Positions 16,414 through 27,100 of a stretch of 64,000 nt of DNA are shown piece after piece; the first letter of the stretch is position 1, and every line of letters starts with the position of its first letter. The notes beneath the pieces were generated by a model, which ran no database searches, had not been told where the DNA came from, and worked only from the letters and a program-made list of their open reading frames with translations. Location: positions 62,001 to 126,000 of the forward strand of contig DXVO01000034.1 of NCBI GenBank assembly GCA_019417325.1. The letters run 5' to 3'. The DNA comes from Parabacteroides sp. GTDB lineage: Bacteria; Bacteroidota; Bacteroidia; Bacteroidales; Tannerellaceae. Both the position numbers and the translations under genes were made by a program.

Positions 16414-17958
16414 ATGGCACAAGAAGATGTATTTAAGAAGTTAGTTTCGCACTGCAAAGAATATGGATTTGTATTTCCTTCATCCGAAATCTATGATGGA
16501 CTGGGTGCAGTGTACGATTACGGGCAGTATGGTGTAGAGTTGAAGAACAATATAAAGAAATATTGGTGGGACAGCATGACGTTGCTTCACGAAAATGTAG
16601 TAGGTATCGACTCCGCAATTTTCATGCACCCGACTATCTGGAAAGCATCCGGTCATGTAGACGCATTCAATGACCCTTTAATCGACAACAAAGATTCCAA
16701 AAAACGGTATCGTGCAGACGTATTGATTGAAGACCATTTAGGTAAAATCGAAGAAAAGATGAATAAAGAAGTGGCTAAAGCCGCTAAAAGATTCGGTGAA
16801 GCATTCGATGAAGCACAATTCCGCGCAACCAACGGACGCGTACTGGAATATCAGGCAAAATGGAACGAGATACACGAACGCTATTCTAAAGACATGAACG
16901 ATTCCAATTTCGAGGATTTGCGCCAGCTTATCCTGGATTGCGAAATTGTTTGCCCGATTTCAGGAACACGTAACTGGACTGAAGTCCGCCAGTTCAACCT
17001 GATGTTCTCTACCGATATGGGTTCTACTGCCGATGGTGCCATGAAAGTATATCTGCGTCCGGAAACAGCACAAGGTATTTTCGTTAACTTCTTGAATGTT
17101 CAGAAAACGGGACGTATGAAAATTCCTTTCGGTATCGCACAGATTGGCAAAGCATTCCGTAACGAGATTGTAGCCCGTCAGTTTATTTTCCGTATGCGTG
17201 AATTCGAACAGATGGAAATGCAATTTTTCGTTCGTCCGGGTGAAGAAATGGAATGGTTCAAAAAATGGAAATCTACCCGCCTGAATTGGCACAAAGCAAT
17301 GGGATTGGGAGACGCGAAATACCGTTATCACGACCATGAAAAGCTTGCTCACTATGCAAATGCCGCTACCGATATCGAGTTTGAAATGCCGTTCGGTTTC
17401 AAGGAAGTGGAAGGTATCCACAGCCGTACAGATTTCGACTTGAGCCAGCACGAAAAATTCTCAGGTAAGAGAATCCAGTATTTCGACCCCGAACTGAACA
17501 AGAGTTATACTCCGTACGTTATTGAGACTTCTATCGGTGTAGACCGTGTATTCCTGAGTGTTATGGCAGGTTCTTACTGTGAAGAAACTCTTGAAAACGG
17601 AGAAACACGTGTAGTATTAAAATTGCCTGCAGCTTTAGCTCCGATCAAACTTGCCGTATTACCTTTGGTTAAAAAAGACGGTCTGCCTGAGAAAGCGGAA
17701 GAAATCGTGAATATGCTTCGTTTCGACTTCCGTTGCCAATATGATGAAAAAGATTCTATCGGCAAACGTTACCGTCGCCAGGATGCAATCGGTACGCCTT
17801 ACTGTATTACAGTAGACCATGATACATTAAAAGATAATTGTGTAACAATCCGTTTCCGCGACACAATGGAACAGGAGCGTGTCAGCATTGACAAGTTGCA
17901 CGAGATTATCTCCGATAAGGTTAGCATGAAGAATTTATTAAAAAAGATAATTGAATAA
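16414..17958 (+). CDS. glyS: Glycyl-tRNA synthetase, homodimeric (alpha2) class II type
   Basis: 514 residues; charges tRNA-Gly. Class II motif 1 region YDYGQYGVELKNNIKKYWW, the GlyRS block FNLMFSTDMGSTADGAMKVYLRPETAQGIFVNF, motif 2 FRNEIVARQFIFRMREFEQMEMQFF, and motif 3 SIGVDRVFLSVM are all present, followed by the HGTP anticodon-binding domain (about 405-510, APIKLAVLPLVKKD). This is the single-chain dimeric form rather than the GlyQ/GlyS tetramer. An FKBP lipoprotein starts 5 bases after the stop and is surely co-transcribed. Confidence 0.97.
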   Translation: MAQEDVFKKLVSHCKEYGFVFPSSEIYDGLGAVYDYGQYGVELKNNIKKYWWDSMTLLHENVVGIDSAIFMHPTIWKASGHVDAFNDPLIDNKDSKKRYRADVLIEDHLGKIEEKMNKEVAKAAKRFGEAFDEAQFRATNGRVLEYQAKWNEIHERYSKDMNDSNFEDLRQLILDCEIVCPISGTRNWTEVRQFNLMFSTDMGSTADGAMKVYLRPETAQGIFVNFLNVQKTGRMKIPFGIAQIGKAFRNEIVARQFIFRMREFEQMEMQFFVRPGEEMEWFKKWKSTRLNWHKAMGLGDAKYRYHDHEKLAHYANAATDIEFEMPFGFKEVEGIHSRTDFDLSQHEKFSGKRIQYFDPELNKSYTPYVIETSIGVDRVFLSVMAGSYCEETLENGETRVVLKLPAALAPIKLAVLPLVKKDGLPEKAEEIVNMLRFDFRCQYDEKDSIGKRYRRQDAIGTPYCITVDHDTLKDNCVTIRFRDTMEQERVSIDKLHEIISDKVSMKNLLKKIIE

Positions 17959-17962
17959 GCGC

Positions 17963-18529
17963 ATGAAAAAGTATCTGCATATCGCGTTGATGTTATTATG
18001 TGTGGCTGTTGTCTCTTCCTCTTGTAAGAAAGACAAGGATGACCCAGTTGATGAAGTGTGGAAACTTGGCAATGAAAAAGCTTTTCAGAATAAAGCTGCC
18101 GACGCTTCATTTACAAAACTGGAGGCGTTGACTAATGACGGGCATATCTTCTACAAAGTACTTAAATCGGGGGATGGTGAACGGATTTTCTACACAGACA
18201 CAGTCCAGGTTTATTATAAAGGCTGTCTGGTCGGCGATAAAGACGGAAACCTGCTGACAGACCTGAGCAATGTGTTGAAAGACGGAGCCTGCTTCGATAA
18301 AAACATGTTTGAGGATGGAGAGCCAGCTCAATTTGCTGTCAAAGGTGTAATTGCCGGTTGGCAGACAGCGCTTCAATACATGAGAGTCGGTGACCGATGG
18401 GAAATATGGATCCCTCAGGAACTGGCTTATGGCAAGAGTGGAGGAACAAGCTCCAATGGCATTTACAGACCTCCTTATTCTACATTGGTATTCGATGTGG
18501 AAGTCGTGAAAAAAATTACTGAAAAGTAA
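17963..18529 (+). CDS. FKBP-type peptidyl-prolyl isomerase lipoprotein
   Basis: 188 residues. The lipoprotein signal ends at SSSC (YLHIALMLLCVAVVSSSC), placing it in the envelope. The FKBP domain covers about 75-186: TDTVQVYYKGCLV, FAVKGVIAGWQTALQYMRVGDRWEIWIPQELAYG and YSTLVFDVEVVKI match the canonical VxVHYTG, VIxGWxxAL, MxxGxKxxLxIPxxLAYG and LxFxVELxxI series. It is expected to assist folding of envelope proteins in the periplasm. The ATG at 17963 begins 5 bases after the glyS stop. A strong terminator follows. Confidence 0.93.
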   Translation: MKKYLHIALMLLCVAVVSSSCKKDKDDPVDEVWKLGNEKAFQNKAADASFTKLEALTNDGHIFYKVLKSGDGERIFYTDTVQVYYKGCLVGDKDGNLLTDLSNVLKDGACFDKNMFEDGEPAQFAVKGVIAGWQTALQYMRVGDRWEIWIPQELAYGKSGGTSSNGIYRPPYSTLVFDVEVVKKITEK

Positions 18530-18556
18530 TATATAAGAAAAGTAGAATAAACAGGG

Positions 18557-18593
18557 AAACCGTTTCAAAGAATTCTTTGAAACGGTTTTTTTA
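18557..18593 (+). terminator. Rho-independent terminator of glyS-FKBP
   Basis: AAACCGTTTCAAAG and CTTTGAAACGGTTT form a perfect 14-bp stem around AATT, followed by a run of T to 18592. Confidence 0.93.
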
Positions 18594-18729
18594 TTGATAA
18601 ATGCACAAATAGAAGTATCATTTTTCATACTATTAAAATCATTCTACATACATGAGAAACACTAAGAACCGACTATTTTTATCGCCAGATTTAGGGGAAT
18701 AAACTGTTTTAACTTATTATATTATTATC

Positions 18730-19044
18730 ATGGAAAGACGTGCATTCAAAATGTCTCTTAAATCTGGTGCCGAAGTAGAATACGAACGGCGCCATAAAGA
18801 AATATGGCCTGAATTAGTGGCACTGCTTAAAAAAAACGGTGTCAGCGATTATTCTATTTTCTTTGACAAAGCTACATCCACATTATTTGCCATACAACAA
18901 ATGAATGGCTGCGGTTCCTCCCAAGACCTTGGAAATAATGAAATTGTGCAAAAGTGGTGGGCATATATGGCAGACTTGATGGAAACATACGAAGACCTGT
19001 CGCCTGTCTCCATTCCTTTGAAGGAAGTCTTCCATATGGACTAA
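18730..19044 (+). CDS. rhaM: L-rhamnose mutarotase
   Basis: 104 residues, the full length of the family. Interconverts alpha and beta anomers of L-rhamnose (or a similar 6-deoxysugar). Family landmarks: RRAFKMSLKSGAEVEYERRHKEIWPEL (His catalytic in RRHKEIWPE), NYSIF-type block DYSIFFDK, and the C-terminal WWAYMADLME...PLKEVFHMD. The gene opens a glycan-handling group with the GH78 alpha-L-rhamnosidase at 33583 and suggests rhamnose as a released sugar. Two genes follow closely (38- and 20-base gaps). No clear TAnnTTTG promoter was found; TATTTTTA near 18673 is the closest. Confidence 0.92.
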   Translation: MERRAFKMSLKSGAEVEYERRHKEIWPELVALLKKNGVSDYSIFFDKATSTLFAIQQMNGCGSSQDLGNNEIVQKWWAYMADLMETYEDLSPVSIPLKEVFHMD

Positions 19045-19082
19045 TTTGCAATACAAATTTCAATATTCTAAAATTATATGTT

Positions 19083-21218
19083 ATGATTTCAACAAATCTT
19101 TTAAAATACAGGTGTGGTGTATCCTTTTGTATCCTTTCTCTCTTTATCTGTTTTGGGTTTCCAGGATGTAAAACAGAAGAAGGAAAAATAGATCGGAAAG
19201 CACTCGTTTCCAGGCATAACTTAAGAATAACCGACAAAAATCTGCAGGGTCCCACTCAGGTTGGAAACGGAGAATTTGCCTTTGGCTTCGATATAACAGG
19301 TTTACAAACATTCTCTGATGGGGCTACTACCATGTCTAACTGGGGATGGCATGAATTCCCTATGCCGGAAGGGCAACGACCGGAAGAGTTCAAAGGACAG
19401 GAATGGGATACGCAAGGAAGAATGGTCCGTTATGACATACAAAATCCAGCACAAGAAGAACTAACCAAATGGATGATTGCAAATCCCCAACGGCTGAATC
19501 TGGGAAAAATCGGGCTGATATTAAAAAAGAAAGATGGTTCACTCGCCACACTGGACGACCTTGTATCGCCAGTACAAACTTTGGATTTATGGACGGGCAT
19601 TGCCACTAGTTCTTATCAAATAGAAGGTGAACAAATAAAAGTTATAACTATCGGTCATCCGAACGAAAATGCCATTGCCGTTCAAATCCAGTCAGGAAAA
19701 ATAGCAGATGGAACAATCAGTATTTTTATTGATTTCCCTTATGCTTCATTGATAGAATTTGGAAACGGAGCAGACTGGAACAGTCCCGGTAAGCATCAGA
19801 CCGAAGCCATCATCGGAGAAAAACAGGCAAATTTCTACCGAACACTGGATAATACACACTACCAAGTAGAAATGGGATGGGATGGAAATGCAACGATGAA
19901 AGAAACCCAGAAACATCGTTATGAACTAATTCCTTCTTCCGAAAAAGAAACGCTCTCTTTTGTCATTGCCTTCGACCAATCTAAAAATAGAATGGTTCTC
20001 CCTTCATTCCAACAAACGGCTACTGACAGTCAAAAACACTGGGAGGCATTCTGGAAAAGCGGAGGTGCTATCGATTTATCCAAGAGTACAGACCCGCGCT
20101 GGAAAGAATTGGAGAGAAGAATTGTTTTATCCCAATATGTAATGGCTGTCAACGAATCGGGCTCCCTGCCTCCACAAGAAAGCGGGCTTGTCAACAACGG
20201 ATGGTTTGGAAAATACCATTATGAAATGATTTGGTGGCATGGCACTCATTATGCACTATGGGATAGATGGGATTTGTTAGATAAAATGATAAAGGTATAT
20301 TCCGATAATCTGGAAACTTATAAAAAGAAAGCAACAGAACAAGGATACAAAGGCGTACGTTGGCCCAAGACTATTGGGAATCATACCTGGTGGGAATGGC
20401 CAAATGAAATCAATCCACTTTTAATCTGGCAACAACCTCACCCTATTTTCTTTGCCGAATTAGACTACCGTGCCCATCCCACTCAGAAGACTTTGGACAA
20501 ATGGAAAGATGTAGTACTCGAATCTGCAGATTTTATGGCTTCATATGCTTATTACGATGAGAAAGAGAACCGATACATCTTAGGGTATCCTTTACAAGTC
20601 GTATCTGAAAATGCAAATCCGAGGATTACTTATAATCCGACTTTTGAACTTAGTTATTGGAGAACAGGATTACGTATTGCCCAAGACTGGAGAGAAAGAT
20701 TGAATCTGCCTGCCAAACCGGAATATCAAACAGTACATGAAAAACTATCTCCTCTACCTGTAAAAGACAGTCTCTATGTATCATGGGAAAACATAGAAAA
20801 TATGTGGACACGATATACCTTTGAACATCCGGCATTAACCGGAGCATATGGAGTCCTTCCCGGTGATGGCGTTGATATCCCAACAATGGAAAGAACCTTC
20901 CTGAAAGTGGGTGAAACCTGGCGTCTCGATCAGACCTGGGGATGGGATTTCCCCATGCTGGCAATGTGTGCTGCCAAACTGGGACATACCGATAAGGCCA
21001 TTTCTTACTTGCTGGATTATCCGAATTTCCGATTAGAAGAGCATGGCTTAGTTACCGGCGGCGGACCATTCCCTTATTTCCCGGGCAATGGAGGTCTGCT
21101 ATATGCAGTTGCCCTAATGGCAGCTGGCTGGGATGGTGCCCCTGGTACACATGCCCCAGGTTTTCCTCAAGATGGTAGTTGGGTTGTACAGTGGGAAGGA
21201 TTAAAAAAAGCATTATAA
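19083..21218 (+). CDS. Six-hairpin glycosidase-like lipoprotein
   Basis: 711 residues. A lipoprotein signal (VSFCILSLFICFGFPGC) is followed by an N-terminal beta-sandwich (about 45-330; HNLRITDKNLQGPTQVGNGEFAFGFDITG) and an (alpha/alpha)6 barrel (about 350-711) rich in aromatic and acidic residues: GWFGKYHYEMIWWHGTHYALW, GNHTWWEWPNEINPLLIWQQPHPIFFAELDYR, NPTFELSYWRTGL, RLDQTWGWDFPMLAM. The architecture recalls GH65/GH95/GH63-like enzymes. The Glu in NPTFELSYW and the Asp in QTWGWDFP are candidate catalytic acids. I cannot assign a GH family. The start at ATG 19083 gives the lipoprotein signal; the frame is open further upstream inside rhaM. Cotranscription with rhaM and the DUF1080 gene is likely. 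Confidence 0.82.
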   Translation: MISTNLLKYRCGVSFCILSLFICFGFPGCKTEEGKIDRKALVSRHNLRITDKNLQGPTQVGNGEFAFGFDITGLQTFSDGATTMSNWGWHEFPMPEGQRPEEFKGQEWDTQGRMVRYDIQNPAQEELTKWMIANPQRLNLGKIGLILKKKDGSLATLDDLVSPVQTLDLWTGIATSSYQIEGEQIKVITIGHPNENAIAVQIQSGKIADGTISIFIDFPYASLIEFGNGADWNSPGKHQTEAIIGEKQANFYRTLDNTHYQVEMGWDGNATMKETQKHRYELIPSSEKETLSFVIAFDQSKNRMVLPSFQQTATDSQKHWEAFWKSGGAIDLSKSTDPRWKELERRIVLSQYVMAVNESGSLPPQESGLVNNGWFGKYHYEMIWWHGTHYALWDRWDLLDKMIKVYSDNLETYKKKATEQGYKGVRWPKTIGNHTWWEWPNEINPLLIWQQPHPIFFAELDYRAHPTQKTLDKWKDVVLESADFMASYAYYDEKENRYILGYPLQVVSENANPRITYNPTFELSYWRTGLRIAQDWRERLNLPAKPEYQTVHEKLSPLPVKDSLYVSWENIENMWTRYTFEHPALTGAYGVLPGDGVDIPTMERTFLKVGETWRLDQTWGWDFPMLAMCAAKLGHTDKAISYLLDYPNFRLEEHGLVTGGGPFPYFPGNGGLLYAVALMAAGWDGAPGTHAPGFPQDGSWVVQWEGLKKAL

Positions 21219-21238
21219 TATAATTTAGATTAAATAAA

Positions 21239-21976
21239 ATGATGAGAAATATATTTAGGATAGGATGGATATTTGCCATCCTCCCTCTCTATATACATGC
21301 CCAACAAATAAATACTTTATCACCTAAAGAGAAAGCCGAAGGTTGGCAACTATTATTTGATGGCAAAACATTGAATGGATGGCACACTTTCAACCATGAC
21401 AAAGTATTGGATGGATGTTGGAGTGTTTATAATGGAGAAATTACATTTAAACTGAATCCGCAACATATAGGCCGGGGTGACCTGGTAACAGATGATGAAT
21501 TTGAGAATTTCGATTTCCGACTCGAATGGAAAGTAGACAAAGGCAGTAACAGCGGCATCTTCTTCGGAGTAAAAGAAGGAATAGAATATGGATGGGCTTC
21601 CAGTACAGGAGTCGAAATGCAGATACTGGATAATATCGATGGAGCAGACCGACACGATCCGACACATTTAGCAGGTGCCATGTATGACCTGATTGATTGC
21701 CAGACGACATCTACACCTAAACCTGTTGGCGAATGGAACCAAGTACGTATAGTGAAAGATAACGGACAAGTTACATTCTGGCTAAATCAAATTATCACTG
21801 CCAAAGTAGATATGAACAGCGAAACCTGGAAAGATTTAGTTAGAAACTCCAAATTTAACGGTGCCAATACGTACAATGGAGCCGATTTTGGCAAATTCTC
21901 AAAAGGAAAAATTTCTCTCCAAGACCATTTTGATACTGTATTTTTCCGGAATATCAAAATCAAGAAATTTCCCTAA
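21239..21976 (+). CDS. DUF1080 (3-keto-disaccharide hydrolase) domain protein
   Basis: 245 residues with a signal peptide (RIGWIFAILPLYIHAQ). A single concanavalin-like beta-sandwich follows, with the family blocks WQLLFDGKTLNGWH, FENFDFRLEWKVDKGSNSGIFFGV, GVEMQILDN, HLAGAMYDLI and VGEWNQVRIV. Characterised relatives act on 3-keto-glycosides (lyase or hydrolase activity), after a Gfo/Idh/MocA enzyme has oxidised the sugar. Here it is the third gene of the rhaM group, and a Tat-exported Gfo/Idh/MocA enzyme lies at 14622 on the other strand. The pairing is inferred. Confidence 0.93.
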   Translation: MMRNIFRIGWIFAILPLYIHAQQINTLSPKEKAEGWQLLFDGKTLNGWHTFNHDKVLDGCWSVYNGEITFKLNPQHIGRGDLVTDDEFENFDFRLEWKVDKGSNSGIFFGVKEGIEYGWASSTGVEMQILDNIDGADRHDPTHLAGAMYDLIDCQTTSTPKPVGEWNQVRIVKDNGQVTFWLNQIITAKVDMNSETWKDLVRNSKFNGANTYNGADFGKFSKGKISLQDHFDTVFFRNIKIKKFP

Positions 21977-22033
21977 TAATAGATAATCCTCAAAAGGATT
22001 GTATCATTTAACAAATCCATTTTATTTTTTTTA

Positions 22034-22041
22034 TATGTTTG
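22034..22041 (+). promoter_or_regulatory. -7 promoter element of the ECF sigma gene
   Basis: TATGTTTG matches TAnnTTTG, 42 bases before ATG 22084. Confidence 0.6.
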
Positions 22042-22083
22042 CAAATGTTTTTTAGAAACAGCTAAAAGGAGAATTGGCGGGAT

Positions 22084-22704
22084 ATGCAGGTAAATGATGC
22101 AGACAGGAAAAAGGAAAACAAAGATATCAGCACTTATTTATGGGCGCGATTTATCTCTGGGGATGATTATGCTTATTCCCAATTATATAAGCTGTATGTG
22201 AACGAAATGTTCGCATACGGCACCTGTTTCACTTCCGACCGGGAATCCATCAAGGATTGTATACAGAATGTATTTATACGAATTTACGGAAATCGTGATA
22301 ATCTAAAACAAGTCGATAATATTAAATTATATCTCTTCATGGCACTGAAAAATGGGATATACAATACATTAAAATACACAGAGAGCCATACTTCCGAAGA
22401 TATTAGTAATGTTTCTTCACAACTTGTCCATTCCGTTGAAGAAGTTTTCATCGAATCTGAAGAACAAACCCATAACAAAAAAATAATCGAACAAATTCTT
22501 CATACCCTGACACCTCACCAGCGTGAAATTATCTATTACCGATATGTAGAAGAACTTTCTTATGATGAAATTTGCAAACGGATGAATATGAATTATCAAT
22601 CTGTCCGGAATCTATTACACCGCTCGATAAAAAAAATACGTGATACATTCCCAGACTATTTGACCCTCTTTCTTCTTTCATGCATCCGGCTGTTTTTCAA
22701 CTAA
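22084..22704 (+). CDS. ECF-type RNA polymerase sigma-70 factor (Bacteroidetes PUL type)
   Basis: 206 residues. Region 2 covers about 20-90 (FISGDDYAYSQLYKLYVNEMFAYGTCF, then DCIQNVFIRIYGNRDNL) and region 4 about 140-195 (LTPHQREIIYYRYVEELSYDEICKRMNMNYQSVRNLLHRSIKKIR, the helix-turn-helix). The hydrophobic C-terminal extension (YLTLFLLSCIRLFF) is common in this Bacteroidetes family. These factors are freed by a partner FecR anti-sigma when the SusC-type receiver senses its glycan. The FecR gene follows at 22847, then a SusC with the required N-terminal signalling domain. Expected targets are susC/susD of this PUL. Confidence 0.95.
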   Translation: MQVNDADRKKENKDISTYLWARFISGDDYAYSQLYKLYVNEMFAYGTCFTSDRESIKDCIQNVFIRIYGNRDNLKQVDNIKLYLFMALKNGIYNTLKYTESHTSEDISNVSSQLVHSVEEVFIESEEQTHNKKIIEQILHTLTPHQREIIYYRYVEELSYDEICKRMNMNYQSVRNLLHRSIKKIRDTFPDYLTLFLLSCIRLFFN

Positions 22705-22846
22705 TTTCACTAGATACTCCATTATTAGAAAATATCTTTGCTTATCAGGTTGGAGCATCTTTATTTCAAAAAATAAAAAATTTCAGAAATCGTGAGTACA
22801 AAAAGAAAGCTTTATTGTCCTTTTATAAAACATAGCAAACAAACGC

Positions 22847-24055
22847 ATGGAAAAGGGACATTTAAAATATACCATAGAGCAATTACTGGATGACGAAAAT
22901 TTTATTGCTGCCATAAAACATCCGAACCCGGAACGTAATGCTCATTGGAAAAACATGATCCGGAACGGCAGCATATCACAGGAACAATTCGGTTTTGCCC
23001 GTGATTTTATTCTTGAAGTCCAGCCTAAAGATACACTACATACAAATGAAATCACATCACTATGGGAGAATATACAAAGACAAAATTCTTTGAAAAAGAA
23101 GAAAAAAGATTATCGCCTCTATTTATATCCTCTAGTTGCAGCATGTATCACACTGGGTATTGTATTCGGATTTTATAGTTTGTTCCGCTCAAACAACGAT
23201 CAGTGGGAAGAACAACTGGCAGAACTGGTAAAAGAAGAAATAATAACAGAGACATCTCAGACTATCCAACTCATACTGGCAGATAATAGTATTATTCCTT
23301 TAAACGGTCAGAATACTACTATTGCATATAATCAGGAAGGTAGCATTCTCGTAAATTCCCAACCATTGATTCATAAAAACAAAAAAGGGATTGCCGCAGA
23401 AGAGCATATCGAACTCAACCAACTAATCGTACCTGCAGGCAAAAAGTCTTCACTCATTCTTCCAGATGGGTCTCAATTATATATCAATGCAGGAACACGT
23501 GTTATCTATCCTACTGTTTTCAATGAGAAAGAACGATATATTTATGTAGAAGGAGAAGCTTATCTTGATGTTTTCCACAATGACGAGCAACCTTTCATTG
23601 TAAAAACAAAAAAAATGGACGTACAAGTATTAGGAACCAGCTTCAATGTCAAAGCATACAAAGATGAAGATGAAGAATTTGTTGTACTGGTTTCCGGCTC
23701 AGTCAAAATAAAAGCAGCAGGCAAAAAGCCTGTTTTGATGGAACCGAATCATTTATTTTTCTGCAATTCTTCCAAAAGTGGGCTTAGAGAAGTCGATGTT
23801 TCCAATTACATTTTATGGAAAGATAATATATTAAAATTTGAAAGTGAGGCTGTAAATATGATTCTTAATCAGCTATCCAGATATTATGGCATCGAAATCA
23901 TTTATCCGGCAGCATTATCCGAAATCAAATGTTCAGGAAAGCTTGACTTGAAAGATAATATTCAGAAAGTGCTGGAAGGATTGTCTAAAGTTGCACCAAT
24001 CAGTTATAAAGAAGAAAATGGAAAGTATTATATCAGTATTAATCGTAAAAAATAA
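22847..24055 (+). CDS. FecR-family anti-sigma factor
   Basis: 402 residues. A cytoplasmic N-terminal part (1-85) is followed by one transmembrane helix (LYLYPLVAACITLGIVFGFYSLF, about 88-110). The periplasmic FecR domain (about 190-300) has VPAGKKSSLILPDGSQLYINAGTRVIYP and GEAYLDVFHNDEQPFIVKTKKMDVQVLGTSFNVKAY. A DUF4974-type C-terminal domain (about 330-400; DNILKFESEAVNMILNQLSRYYGIEI) meets the STN domain of the SusC receiver. It relays the glycan signal across the inner membrane to the sigma factor just upstream. Confidence 0.95.
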   Translation: MEKGHLKYTIEQLLDDENFIAAIKHPNPERNAHWKNMIRNGSISQEQFGFARDFILEVQPKDTLHTNEITSLWENIQRQNSLKKKKKDYRLYLYPLVAACITLGIVFGFYSLFRSNNDQWEEQLAELVKEEIITETSQTIQLILADNSIIPLNGQNTTIAYNQEGSILVNSQPLIHKNKKGIAAEEHIELNQLIVPAGKKSSLILPDGSQLYINAGTRVIYPTVFNEKERYIYVEGEAYLDVFHNDEQPFIVKTKKMDVQVLGTSFNVKAYKDEDEEFVVLVSGSVKIKAAGKKPVLMEPNHLFFCNSSKSGLREVDVSNYILWKDNILKFESEAVNMILNQLSRYYGIEIIYPAALSEIKCSGKLDLKDNIQKVLEGLSKVAPISYKEENGKYYISINRKK

Positions 24056-24092
24056 TCTGCCTATGAGGATATAACAAAAAACAAAAAAGAAT

Positions 24093-24130
24093 GGCCGGAC
24101 AAAATACCCCTAAATCATCCGGCCGTGATT
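24093..24130 (+). terminator. GC-rich hairpin in the fecR-susC intergenic region
   Basis: GGCCGGA at 24093-24099 pairs with TCCGGCC at 24118-24124, followed by GTGATTTT. It may terminate the sigma/anti-sigma transcript or form a leader structure before susC. Confidence 0.5.
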
Positions 24131-24188
24131 TTAAATCAACAGAGTTAAGCAAAATAATTCAGTCAACCTAAAAATCATTTACAAAGAT

Positions 24189-27100
24189 ATGATAAAAGAA
24201 CTACATAATAGTTCCCTTGGGACTATTCTTTCTAAAATATTCAGGATTATGAAATTAACAACTTTTTTCCTGATAGTGGGTATAAGCATTGCAAATGCTT
24301 TTAATACATACTCTCAATCAACAATACTATCGTTGGAGGCAGAAAATAAAAGTATCAGGGACATCTTCAATGAAATTGAAAAAAACACAGAGTTCATTTT
24401 TTTCTATAATGATGCCACGTTGGATGTGAACAAAACAGTACGAATACAGGCCAAAGAGCAGACTGTAGAAAAAATACTGGACCAACTTTTCAAAGGTACG
24501 GATCTCACTTATTCCATCGATGACAGGCAGATATTTATTATGGAAAAAGGAGAGATTATAGAAAATGCGACATCCATAAAGGTATCCGGACGGATTCGTG
24601 ATAAAAACGGCGAACCGATGATTGGTGTAAATATCCAGGAAGTGGGAACCCATAATATCAGTGTTTCCGACATGGATGGCAATTTCTCAATTTCAGTAAC
24701 AGGAAAACCATCCTTACTTCGTTTTTCCTATATCGGATACAAAACTCAGGAAATTAAAGTTGAAGGCAGTAAAATCCTAAATATAACTTTAGAAGAGGAC
24801 TCTGAGACTCTCAATGAAGTAGTGGTTGTAGGATATGGTTCCCTTGGAAGAAAAACAATGACCAGTGCCGTATCAAATATTAAACAAGAAGAATTCCAAG
24901 CAGGAACAGCATCTCCACTTATGGCTATCCAGGGACAAGTATCCGGTTTGTCGGTGCAATCAACCAACGGCTCAGACCCAAATGCCGGAGTTTCTCTCCA
25001 ATTAAGAGGTACAAATTCTATCAATGCATCTCAAGGACCGCTGATTGTTATTGACGGTATCCCAGGAGCTGACATGGAATTAGTAGCAAAAGAGGATATC
25101 GAATCAATCAATGTATTGAAAGACGCTTCAGCTGCTGCCATATACGGAACCAGAGCTTCCGGGGGTGTTATCCTGATTACGACCAAACGTCCGCAAATAG
25201 GAAAAGCCAGTGTAAACTTCACAAGTGAATTATCCATTGAAACTGTCCGTAAACGTCCGGATATTTTATCAGCACAAGAATTCAGGGATTATGGCAGAAC
25301 CACTTTAGGAGGGGCTTTCGACTATGGAGCCTCAACAAACTGGTTTGATGAAATTACCAGGAAAGCACCATTCAGCCAGCGATATGTATTAAACGCAGGA
25401 GGCGGTACGGAAAATGCCCGCCTGTCTGCAACTATCAATTACAGAAAAGCAAACGGTATGGCCATCGGTTCTGACCGTGCTGAATTAGGAGGCCGAATAA
25501 ACACATACTTCAAGTTCCTGAACAATCGTCTGGAATTATCGTCTAATGTCAGTTATACCAATATCAAAGCGAACCTGACAAACAACGAAATTTTTGAAAA
25601 GACTATGATGATTAATCCTACATATCCGGTTTACGATGAAACAACGCCTTCTGGATATAATGTAATTGTCGGTCAAGCACAAATGTTTAATCCTGTTGCT
25701 GAAATAAAACTTGCATCCAATGCATTGGAGACAAATATGATATTGGCAAACTCTTCATTAAAACTAAATATTACGGATTTCTGGTCTGCTACAGCAACTG
25801 TTGCCATAAAACAAAACAGTGCCTACCAAATACAATCCCGCTCAGCACAACACCGTTTATCACAAGAATCAGGAGTAACCGGATGGGGTAATCAGGACTA
25901 CCGGCGTAATATTGATAAAACATTTGATTTTACCACCAACCTGGATAAATCATTCGGAGACCACAGTATCAATGCTGTACTTGGATATTCATTTCAAGAA
26001 TTCGGAGGCCAAGGATTCAGTGCAGGAAACTCAAATTTCCCTGTCGATGCAATCGGTGTCAATGACTTGGGAGCCGGCACCTACCTGGCACAAGGCAATG
26101 CAACCATGAGTTCCTTTAAAGATCCGAGAATCCGTCTGATATCTTTCTTCGGACGTGCAAACTATGCTTTTAAAGAACGCTATTTGCTGACTGCAACTTT
26201 ACGACATGAAGGTTCGTCCAAATTCTATCAAAACAGATGGGGTACATTCCCAGGGATTTCTTTAGGATGGCGTATATCCTCTGAAGAATTCATGAAACAA
26301 GTTTCTTTTATCAATGACCTGAAATTACGTGCCGGTTATGGAGAAACGGGAAACGAAGGGTTCGACTCTACTACAGCATTCCGTATGTTCAGCTTAGATA
26401 GTTGGGCTTATGCGAACAATGAATGGATTCGCGTATACGGATTAAAACATAATCAGGTAAAAGACATGAAATGGGAAATAAAAAGAGAATTCGATGTCGG
26501 ACTTGATTTCTCTGTTTTGAAAAACAAACTCAATGGACGTTTGGATTGGTACAAAAGAAAAATCGACCGATTAATTTACCAAATACCTGTTGCTTCTCCA
26601 CCCAATGTTTACGACAATGCTGTAACAAACGCAGGAAATATGGAAAATACGGGATTTGAACTAGAACTAAATTGGAATGTTTTAGAAAAAAAAGATTGGA
26701 ACTACAACATGAATCTGGTAGCTTCTACCAACAAATCCAAATTAACATCTCTGGGTACGGAAGGAGCCTATGTAAATTTACATACATTACCTCATCCGGG
26801 ATCTCCGGGAACAGCAGTCCGAATTACTTCCGGACAGGATATCGGTCAATATTTCATATTTAAATCTGCCGGATTTGATGACGAAGGTAAAGCTCTGATT
26901 TATGACCGCAACGATAAAATAGTTCCTTATGAAGGAAACAACTACGATGACAACAGGCGATATATCGGTAATGCAATCCCGAAAGTAACTTTATCATGGG
27001 GACACAATGTCCGTTACAAAAACTGGGATTTGAGTGTCTACATGCGTAGTTGGTTGGGATATGACGTATTCAATGTAAGTGATATGTACTATGGCGTACA

